9,074 bases of DNA. Origin: an uncultured Erysipelotrichaceae bacterium (GTDB taxonomy: Bacteria > Bacillota_I > Bacilli_A > Erysipelotrichales > Erysipelotrichaceae). Below, in pieces: positions 1 through 5,160 of the stretch. Position 1 is the first letter of the stretch; the number at the start of each line of letters is the position of its first letter. The stretch covers positions 1-9,074 of the forward strand of contig OMUX01000073.1 in the NCBI GenBank assembly GCA_900314345.1, in the 5' to 3' direction. A program made the translations under genes and the position numbers. The notes under the pieces are model-generated. The model made no database searches. It had not been told where the DNA came from and saw nothing but the letters and a program-made list of their open reading frames with translations.

Positions 1-802
1 CGCCGTCTGCCGCGAATTTCTTTGACTTATCCAGTGCATCCCTTACTTCCGGCTTCTCAGCAAACTCAGAAGCAGACTTTGCGGCGGACTTCAGTCCTTC
101 GCTGACTGCACTGCCTGCCTTGTTCAGGTTCTCCTGGAGCTTTTCCTTCCGTTCTTCCGTCATGACTTCATTGTACTTTTCCCTGACGGTATCACCTACT
201 TTGTTCAGGGAATCGGAAACAGACTTCTTCTGTTCTTCGCTGAACAGCTTGTCGGCGCTTTCCCTGACGGACTTTGCGGCTTCCTGTGCCTTGTCCTGGG
301 CTGCCTTTGTCTTTTCCTTGAGATCCGGGTTCTCAGCAATCTCATTGATCTTCACCTTTGCGGCATCCACTGCCTTGAAGGCATTCTCCTTCAGGAACTT
401 CAGTGTCTTTGAAAAATCTACGTTTTCCGTAATATCACTTGCCTTTTCCTTGATGGTCGTGATCGTGTCATTCACGGTCTTCTCGGCATCCTTGCGTACT
501 TCCTTGATCTTTTCCTTCTGATCATCATTCAGATGGAACTGCGGGATGTTCAGGGTTTCATCACTCTTGGCATCCGCTTCATTGTCAGCCGGATCATCGG
601 CGGAGATTTCCTTGATCTTCTGCCTGAGATCCTCTACGGTCTGCTCCACAGCCTTGTTGACATCCTCAGCTTCCGGAGTCTTTTCTGTTTCTGCAGCGGC
701 TGCCTTCTTTGCCTCGGCAGCTGCTCTTTCTTCATTCTCCCTGCGGAGCTTTTCACCGAACTCTCTCAGTTCTTCCGTCTGATCTCTTTCTTCCTCACTC
801 AT
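1..802 (-). CDS. Charged helical repeat protein, YtxH-position (C-terminus beyond window)
   Basis: The frame is open from an ATG at 802-800 to the window edge: 267 codons are visible and no stop is reached. The protein is extremely rich in Lys, Glu, Asp and Ala, has almost no aromatic residues and no hydrophobic segment, so the visible part should be soluble, helical and probably coiled-coil or apolipoprotein/LEA-like. Residues 1-80 are acidic and low in complexity. From about residue 90 the sequence becomes amphipathic helices. Residues 189-215 and 216-242 form a 27-residue tandem repeat (EEQKK.. and EERKE.., sharing L-N-K-x-G and a following V). The start is fixed by a strong ribosome site (AAGGAGGAGG, 6-base spacing) and an 8-base overlap with the preceding membrane-protein gene, which suggests translational coupling. 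Its place after murC and a YtxG-like gene matches ytxH, but the N-terminal membrane helix expected of YtxH is absent. Function unknown; the partner gene suggests an envelope or stress role (inference). Confidence 0.9.
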   Translation of the reverse strand, partial: MSEEERDQTEELREFGEKLRRENEERAAAEAKKAAAAETEKTPEAEDVNKAVEQTVEDLRQKIKEISADDPADNEADAKSDETLNIPQFHLNDDQKEKIKEVRKDAEKTVNDTITTIKEKASDITENVDFSKTLKFLKENAFKAVDAAKVKINEIAENPDLKEKTKAAQDKAQEAAKSVRESADKLFSEEQKKSVSDSLNKVGDTVREKYNEVMTEERKEKLQENLNKAGSAVSEGLKSAAKSASEFAEKPEVRDALDKSKKFAADG

Positions 803-1190
803 GGGATGCCTCCTCCTTGTCCGCTTCCGCCACTGCTTCAGCGATATCATTTTTCTTTCCTGTTTTATCTGCGACAAAGCTTTTCATTCTGTCAACACCG
901 CCTGCGGCACCTTCTGCAAGCTTTGAGACACCTTCCACAGCCTTGTCATGCATGTCATCCATGGTATGGCTCAGCTTCACCGCAGTATCCAGCGGTGCCT
1001 GTACCTTCTCAATGCTCTGGTTGGCAAGCTTGATCGTCGGATCAAGGCTCTTGACGGTCTCCACTGCCTGGTCGAGAAGCTTCCAGGCATGCTTCAGAAG
1101 AATACAGAGATAGACAAGGGCAACGGCACCGAGAATCGGCAGTAATTGTTCACAGACGCTCTTCAGATCAAAAAGCAGGGAATCAAGCAT
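795..1190 (-). CDS. Small membrane-anchored protein, YtxG/DUF948-like layout
   Basis: The product has 131 residues: a short N-terminus, one hydrophobic helix at about residues 16-33 (LLPILGAVALVYLCILLK), then a long amphipathic helical region with regularly spaced hydrophobics (residues 36-90), and a charged Lys/Glu tail. One N-terminal membrane helix followed by a heptad-like helix is the layout of DUF948 proteins such as Bacillus YtxG. The family call rests on layout and gene order, not on a search. I chose the ATG at 1190 because GAGGTG lies 6 bases upstream. The GTG at 1199, which would add three residues, falls inside that ribosome site and has only a weak one of its own. The gene is first in an operon with its own promoter and overlaps the next gene by 8 bases (ATGAGTGA). 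The helical tail may interact with the charged helical protein encoded next (inference). Confidence 0.85.
   Translation of the reverse strand: MLDSLLFDLKSVCEQLLPILGAVALVYLCILLKHAWKLLDQAVETVKSLDPTIKLANQSIEKVQAPLDTAVKLSHTMDDMHDKAVEGVSKLAEGAAGGVDRMKSFVADKTGKKNDIAEAVAEADKEEASHE
809..818 (-). promoter_or_regulatory. Strong ribosome binding site inside the upstream gene
   Basis: AAGGAGGAGG lies 6 bases before the ATG at 802, within the last codons of the YtxG-like gene. This near-consensus Shine-Dalgarno fixes the start of the downstream charged protein and implies high translation even though its start overlaps the previous stop codon. Confidence 0.85.
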
Positions 1191-1213
1191 ATTATTCACC
1201 TCATTCTTCTCTG

Positions 1214-1241
1214 ATTATACCCTGTTGTAAAAAATTTTCAA
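1214..1241 (-). promoter_or_regulatory. Sigma-A-type promoter of the YtxG/YtxH-like operon
   Basis: On the minus strand TTGAAA (1241-1236) is followed, after 16 bases, by a perfect TATAAT (1219-1214). Transcription should start near 1207, leaving a leader of under 20 bases that contains the GAGGTG ribosome site. It lies downstream of the murC terminator, so this operon is likely transcribed independently of murC. I see no clear alternative-sigma signature. Confidence 0.82.
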
Positions 1242-1310
1242 TAAATATGAGAGCGATTACACAACACTCGGTCACAAACGTCTGAAGGACTGTCATTGCA
1301 TGCATGGAAG

Positions 1311-1344
1311 AAAAAAACAGGGTTCCATTCTCAGAAACCCTGTT
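1311..1344 (-). terminator. Intrinsic terminator of the murC operon
   Basis: Just after the murC stop, AACAGGGTT (1344-1336) pairs perfectly with AACCCTGTT (1324-1316). A U-G and a C-G pair extend the stem to 11 base pairs around a 7-base loop, and a run of Ts follows (to 1311). The opposite strand has no T run on the other side, so it works only for minus-strand transcription. Confidence 0.92.
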
Positions 1345-1351
1345 GTATTGC

Positions 1352-2662
1352 TCAGCCTTGTTTCTTGACCAGATCCGCCAGCCAGTAGATATCCTTGCTC
1401 GACATGAACAGGAACACCGCCGGCTTTTCCTTTGCAAGCACGGCTGCTCCCTTTTCATCCTCGCTCAGTACCACGGATCCCGGTACCTTTGCCTGCAGGT
1501 AGGTGATATCGATGTTCGTACCGTCCTGCTTGTCATCAATGCTGGTGAAATCACAGAGGTACACCTTGTCCGCCTTCTTCAGGGCTTTGGCAAAGTCGTC
1601 TGCGAAGTACAGCACACGGCTTGCCCGGTGCGGCTTGAAGATCACGACCAGCTTGCGGTCCGGGAAGCGTTTCCTTGCCGTGTCAATGGTGACGGATACT
1701 TCGGTTGGATGGTGGGCATAGTCATCGATGTAGATGTTGTCTTCATGCTGTTCAACGACAAATCTCCGCTTGACGCCATGGAACTGGCTTAATCCGTCTT
1801 CAATCTCCTGCGGCTTCATGCCAAGCAGCAAACCGATGCCGATACAGCCAAGGGAATTCAGCAGCAGATGATGGCCGACAAACGGCAGTTCATAGTGTCC
1901 TGCATCCTTGCCCTGGAACAGCACATCGAATGACATGCCGTCCATGCGTTCATCTACATTCACAGCCTGGATATCATCATTGCTTTCAAGACCATACCAG
2001 TAATGGGGAACCTTGTCAGAAAGCTTCAGCTTCCTGGCTTCGGCATCCTCGCCAAACAGAACAATCCCCTTTGATACATGCGTGGAGAATTCCTCATAGG
2101 CACTGCGGTAGTCAGCCGCGTCCTTGAAATAGTCAACATGGTCCAGATCAACGTTAGTGACAATTGCATACTCCGGATAAAACGCCAGGAAATGCCTGCG
2201 GAATTCATCCGCTTCCAGAGCGAAGTATTCCGTGTCTTCCGCCACATGCCCGTCTCCGTCGCCGATCAGCCATCCGGTATTGCCTTTTTCCTTCAGCATG
2301 CAGGAAAGCATGCCTGTGGTTGTGGTCTTGCCATGGCTTCCGCTTGCGGCAACGGTATGGTACTTCCGGCAGAACTGACCGACAAATTCGTGGTAGCGCA
2401 TGCACTGGCAGGTCTTGTTTGCCCTGGCAGCCTGCACTTCGGGAAAGTCTTCCAGGAAGGCATTGCCGATGATGACATGCATGTTGTCCTTGATGTTGCC
2501 GGGACTGAAACCGAAAACAGGGATATTTCTATCCCTGAGCGGTTCCTCGGTGAAGAAATGCTTCTCAAGGTCGGAGCCGCTGACCTCATTGCCCAGATCC
2601 TTGAGCATGCAGGCTAAAGCGGCCATTCCCGTTCCCTTGATCCCGATGAACCAGTAATTCAT
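1352..2662 (-). CDS. murC: UDP-N-acetylmuramate--L-alanine ligase
   Basis: Cytoplasmic Mur ligase that uses ATP to add L-alanine to UDP-MurNAc, the first amino acid of the peptidoglycan stem peptide. Its 436 residues are normal for a Gram-positive MurC. Visible motifs, in order: N-terminal UDP-binding glycine loop GIKGTGMAALA (7-17), P-loop SGSHGKTTTT (107-116), EADEFRRHFL (150-159), NVDLDHVDYF (170-179), the central H-x-x-x-N region (265-269), and DDYAHHPTEV (313-322) opening the C-terminal domain. The FRRHFL and DLDHVDYF versions identify MurC rather than MurD, E or F. The ATG at 2662 overlaps the preceding stop as ATGA, so translation is probably coupled, and an AGGAG-type site lies inside the upstream gene. 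A strong terminator follows, making murC last in a two-gene operon. Slight oddity: the usual H-N-x-x-N of the central domain reads H-L-L-L-N. Confidence 0.97.
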   Translation of the reverse strand: MNYWFIGIKGTGMAALACMLKDLGNEVSGSDLEKHFFTEEPLRDRNIPVFGFSPGNIKDNMHVIIGNAFLEDFPEVQAARANKTCQCMRYHEFVGQFCRKYHTVAASGSHGKTTTTGMLSCMLKEKGNTGWLIGDGDGHVAEDTEYFALEADEFRRHFLAFYPEYAIVTNVDLDHVDYFKDAADYRSAYEEFSTHVSKGIVLFGEDAEARKLKLSDKVPHYWYGLESNDDIQAVNVDERMDGMSFDVLFQGKDAGHYELPFVGHHLLLNSLGCIGIGLLLGMKPQEIEDGLSQFHGVKRRFVVEQHEDNIYIDDYAHHPTEVSVTIDTARKRFPDRKLVVIFKPHRASRVLYFADDFAKALKKADKVYLCDFTSIDDKQDGTNIDITYLQAKVPGSVVLSEDEKGAAVLAKEKPAVFLFMSSKDIYWLADLVKKQG

Positions 2663-3513
2663 TTCTTGTCCTGCTCCTTGGCGGAATCGATCTTTCCGAA
2701 AGGCTGCAGATGCTTGGAATCGAAGACAACTGTTTCATCAATGTCTTCGCCTTCCTTCGGTGCTGCGGCACTGGCAGCTTCCCTTGCGAACTCCTCATCC
2801 CTTGCATTCAGGATATCGTCCAGGGAGAAATCAGGAAGTTCATCCTCGCTCTTGCGTGCTTCCTTGTTGAAGGTCATTTCCTCCATCTCGTTGGACTTCT
2901 CTACCGTTGCGGCGATGGGCGTAGGCTTTGCGTCCTGGGAAACACCGTAGATCGGAGAGATGATCTTGGAGACATTCTCATCGTCCTTGTCATCAGACAG
3001 GAAGGCATTCTTCGCACTTGTCTGCATGGCATCGATATCCTTCTCATCCACGCCGAACATCGGAGAGATGACAGGCTTGAACTCATACGTAGCCTTGCGC
3101 GGCTTCTTCTCCTTGGCCGGCTCAGCCTTCTTGACAGGTGCAGCGGCTTTCGGCGTGTCGACACTGATGCCGAAGGTCTGCTTCGGCAGTTCCGGTGTCT
3201 TGACATCGTCTGCCTGGATCGGACGCGGGCTTGCATGCTGAACCGTATTGTTTGCATACTGCGGCACAGCCTGAACCGGCTTGACCGGCTCTGCCTTCGG
3301 GATGGCCTGTGTCACATCGATGCGGTGCATCTGCTGAACAGGCTGGACTGCCGGCTTTACCGGCTCCTCTTCTTCCTCTTCCTCAGGCTCAGGGCGCTTT
3401 GCCTTCCTGCGCTTCTTCGGCTTTTCTTCTTCCTCTTCGTCTTCTTCGTCGATATCTTCCTCTTCGTCGACTTCCTCGTCTTCGAATAACAGATTCTGCA
3501 GTTTCTTGAACAT
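2659..3513 (-). CDS. Acidic, mostly disordered protein upstream of murC with paired SP-x-aromatic-G motifs
   Basis: The product has 284 residues and no recognised enzyme domain. It has an N-terminal amphipathic stretch (MFKKLQNLLF), a long Glu/Asp run broken by a basic KPKKRRKAKR patch (about 12-50), a Pro/Val/Gln-rich linker (51-140), and a conserved-looking part with two related motifs: FKPVISPMFGV (145-155) and KIISPIYGV (183-191). The C-terminal third is acidic and includes LPDFSLDDIL. The short amphipathic N-terminus before an acidic linker resembles the membrane-targeting start of SepF- or SftA-like division proteins, and the SP-x-(F/Y)-G motif recalls SftA-type N-termini; both are inference from memory. 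I chose the ATG at 3513 because AAAGGA lies 9 bases upstream. The ATG at 3522 directly abuts that site. The gene overlaps murC by 4 bases and has its own promoter. A role in division or in placing wall synthesis is plausible but unproven. Confidence 0.88.
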   Translation of the reverse strand: MFKKLQNLLFEDEEVDEEEDIDEEDEEEEEKPKKRRKAKRPEPEEEEEEEPVKPAVQPVQQMHRIDVTQAIPKAEPVKPVQAVPQYANNTVQHASPRPIQADDVKTPELPKQTFGISVDTPKAAAPVKKAEPAKEKKPRKATYEFKPVISPMFGVDEKDIDAMQTSAKNAFLSDDKDDENVSKIISPIYGVSQDAKPTPIAATVEKSNEMEEMTFNKEARKSEDELPDFSLDDILNARDEEFAREAASAAAPKEGEDIDETVVFDSKHLQPFGKIDSAKEQDKK

Positions 3514-3540
3514 GATGGACATTCCTTTCTCAATAAATGT

Positions 3541-3569
3541 ATTCTAAAGTATTTTTTTATCCTTGTTAA
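3541..3569 (-). promoter_or_regulatory. Promoter of the acidic protein-murC operon
   Basis: TTAACA (3569-3564) is separated by 17 bases from TAGAAT (3546-3541); each hexamer differs from consensus at one base. The -35 box contains the TAA stop of the lipoprotein gene. Start of transcription is expected near 3534, giving a leader of about 20 bases with the AAAGGA ribosome site. I see no terminator between the lipoprotein gene and this operon, so read-through from the trmB promoter probably also contributes. Confidence 0.72.
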
Positions 3570-4390
3570 GACTGTTTCTCTTCACTGTCTGCTGTCTCTT
3601 CCGGTGAAGGCATCGGTGCGGAGGTCCCTGTCGCCTCCGTATCACCGTCCTCCAGCACCTCATCGCTGGTGATCGTGCCGTTGTTGGACGTGTTCTCACC
3701 ATAGTTGTCGCCGAAGGGATCCTGAAATGAGCCGGCATACTGGTTGTTTTCAAACAGCTCCTGCACGGAGCCGCTCTCCGGTGCGATGTTCTGGAACAGC
3801 TGCAGCTTCTTCCTGGTGTAGGAGATCGTTGTCTTCTTGGAATATTCTGCCGCAACAGCATCATCATTCACATGAACAGTTCTGGCGATCCTGAGGAACT
3901 CTTCCGCAAGCTGCAGGGATTTCAGCTGGCCGCTGACGCTGAACAGCTCCACGGTATCTGTTTCAAGCCAGGTGTAGAAGTTCTCATCCAGCTGATAGAT
4001 CTTCAGGCTGAAGGCATGTTCCTGATCATCATGATCAATGTAGGTTCCCTCCGTCTCAGCGGCAATCACGGCATTGACATTGACCGTATCCGCTGCGGAC
4101 ATGGACTGATAATACTGATCATTGATGATCTGGGGGACATTGAGATTCATGACGAACTTCGTGCCGTCCTTCATGAATACATTGCTCATGCGTGTGCTTT
4201 CAATCCTTCCGATGGAAGGCTGCACGTAATAGCTGTAGCCGCCCTTGGCATAGACCGGCACATGCGCCGCTTCACTGCTGACCTCAGCAATCCTTTGGTT
4301 GAGATCCGTCTGCATGTCCCTTTTCACCGTGCTGCACCCTGCACAAAGAAGCACAGCGCACAGACACAGGATCTTCCGTACTTTCCGCAT
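3566..4390 (-). CDS. Putative lipoprotein of unknown function
   Basis: The 274-residue product starts with a basic n-region (MRKVRK) and a Cys/Leu-rich hydrophobic core, ending in LLCAGC with the likely lipidated Cys at 19, so it should be exported and anchored to the outer face of the membrane. The -3 position is Cys rather than the usual Leu, a mild departure from the lipobox. Residues 40-200 look like a folded mixed alpha/beta domain (YSYYVQPSIGRIES, KIYQLDENFYTWLETDTVELF). Residues from about 208 are rich in Asn, Asp, Glu, Ser, Thr and Pro and probably disordered. I recognise no family. It begins 4 bases after the trmB stop. The nearest Shine-Dalgarno (AAAGG) is almost against the ATG, so expression may depend on reinitiation by ribosomes leaving trmB. 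An in-frame TAG just upstream rules out an earlier start. Confidence 0.88.
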   Translation of the reverse strand: MRKVRKILCLCAVLLCAGCSTVKRDMQTDLNQRIAEVSSEAAHVPVYAKGGYSYYVQPSIGRIESTRMSNVFMKDGTKFVMNLNVPQIINDQYYQSMSAADTVNVNAVIAAETEGTYIDHDDQEHAFSLKIYQLDENFYTWLETDTVELFSVSGQLKSLQLAEEFLRIARTVHVNDDAVAAEYSKKTTISYTRKKLQLFQNIAPESGSVQELFENNQYAGSFQDPFGDNYGENTSNNGTITSDEVLEDGDTEATGTSAPMPSPEETADSEEKQS

Positions 4391-4394
4391 GCCT

Positions 4395-5054
4395 TTATTC
4401 TACTACCTTTGGCATCGGTACGGCCATGAGCTGATAAATCGGCTGGCCAAGATCCAGGAACCGCTGTTCATATTCCGTCACAGCATCCTCCGGATGTGCA
4501 TTCCTGCGGTAATCGACACTGAACTCCTTCAGCATCCACCCGTCCTGCAGGAAATACAGCACACTGTCTTCAAACAGTCCCTTGTTGTCCGTCTTCATGC
4601 GCACGCACCCGTCCTTGCTTAAAATCTGACGGTAGAGTTCCAGGAACTTCTGTGAGGACAGTCTTCTTTTATGGGTATAGGTCTTGGGCCAGGGGTCCGA
4701 GAAGTTCAGGTGAAGCACATCCACTTCCCCTGCTTCAAACCAGTCCAGGATATTTGCCGCATCTCCGACGATCATGCGCTTGTTATGAATGTCCAGAGGT
4801 TCTGCTGTCAGTGCCTTCTTTGCGGCAACGGCAGCGGCACTGGTATCACGTTCCACACCCACAAAGCCTTCCTGGGGATACATCTGTGCCATTGTGTTGA
4901 GATAGTCTCCCTTGCCCATGCCAAGCTCCAGATGCAGAACGTCACAGTTCAATGATTCCTTCCACTTCCCCTTGTATTCAACCGGGTTGTCATAGGCATA
5001 GTCCCGGTGTTCTTCCAGATAAGGCTCTGCCCACTTCTTCTTTCTCATTCTCAT
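4395..5054 (-). CDS. trmB: tRNA (guanine(46)-N7)-methyltransferase
   Basis: SAM-dependent Rossmann-fold enzyme that makes m7G at position 46 in the tRNA variable loop; cytoplasmic. Its 219 residues fit the family (about 210-240). Visible signatures: SAM-binding LELGMGKG (42-49), acidic ribose contact region VGVERD (65-70), catalytic-region SDPWPK (119-124) followed by HKRRL (128-132), KTDNKGLFE (154-162), and the C-terminal TEYEQRF (193-199). The N-terminal MRMR matches Bacillus-type TrmB and supports the ATG at 5054, though the ribosome site (GAGAGA-like) is weak. The gene has its own promoter, is separated from pnp by a terminator, and is followed after 4 bases by the lipoprotein gene. Confidence 0.97.
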   Translation of the reverse strand: MRMRKKKWAEPYLEEHRDYAYDNPVEYKGKWKESLNCDVLHLELGMGKGDYLNTMAQMYPQEGFVGVERDTSAAAVAAKKALTAEPLDIHNKRMIVGDAANILDWFEAGEVDVLHLNFSDPWPKTYTHKRRLSSQKFLELYRQILSKDGCVRMKTDNKGLFEDSVLYFLQDGWMLKEFSVDYRRNAHPEDAVTEYEQRFLDLGQPIYQLMAVPMPKVVE

Positions 5055-5080
5055 AATACTGTTCTCTCTTCAACGCAATG

Positions 5081-5108
5081 ATTATACATGCTCGCAAGAG
5101 GATCACAA
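5081..5108 (-). promoter_or_regulatory. Promoter of the trmB-lipoprotein operon
   Basis: TTGTGA (5108-5103) lies 16 bases from a perfect TATAAT (5086-5081), with transcription expected to start near 5074. It sits just downstream of the pnp terminator. The -35 box matches consensus at four of six positions. Confidence 0.72.
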
Positions 5109-5114
5109 AGCACG

Positions 5115-5144
5115 AAAAAGGAACTGCCGTTTCTGACAGTTCCT
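5115..5144 (-). terminator. Intrinsic terminator of pnp
   Basis: AGGAACTG (5144-5137) pairs with CAGTTCCT (5126-5119). U-G and C-G pairs extend the stem to 10 base pairs with a 6-base loop, and a T run ends at 5115. It begins about 17 bases after the pnp stop codon and separates pnp from the trmB promoter. Confidence 0.92.
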
Positions 5145-5160
5145 CATGTTCTGTTACTGA

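Noticed and set aside
1297..1304. TGCATGCA palindrome downstream of the murC terminator
   Set aside because: It is a single 8-base palindrome with no partner copies, expected by chance.
1201..1305. A 34-codon hydrophobic minus-strand frame between murC and the YtxG-like gene
   Set aside because: It contains the promoter of the next operon and lies just after a terminator. It has no upstream promoter or ribosome site.
1304..2617. Several plus-strand frames (1304-1792, 2078-2617) across murC
   Set aside because: They overlap a gene with intact MurC motifs throughout and show no family features of their own.
2710..3489. A 259-codon plus-strand frame with Leu/Arg-rich sequence
   Set aside because: It mirrors the Glu/Lys-rich codons of the acidic protein on the other strand. 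It has no ribosome site or promoter and looks like a low-complexity artefact.
4023..4037. TGATCA-spacer-TGATCA palindrome
   Set aside because: It lies within the lipoprotein gene and encodes an ordinary Asp/His-rich segment; there is no sign of a regulatory context.
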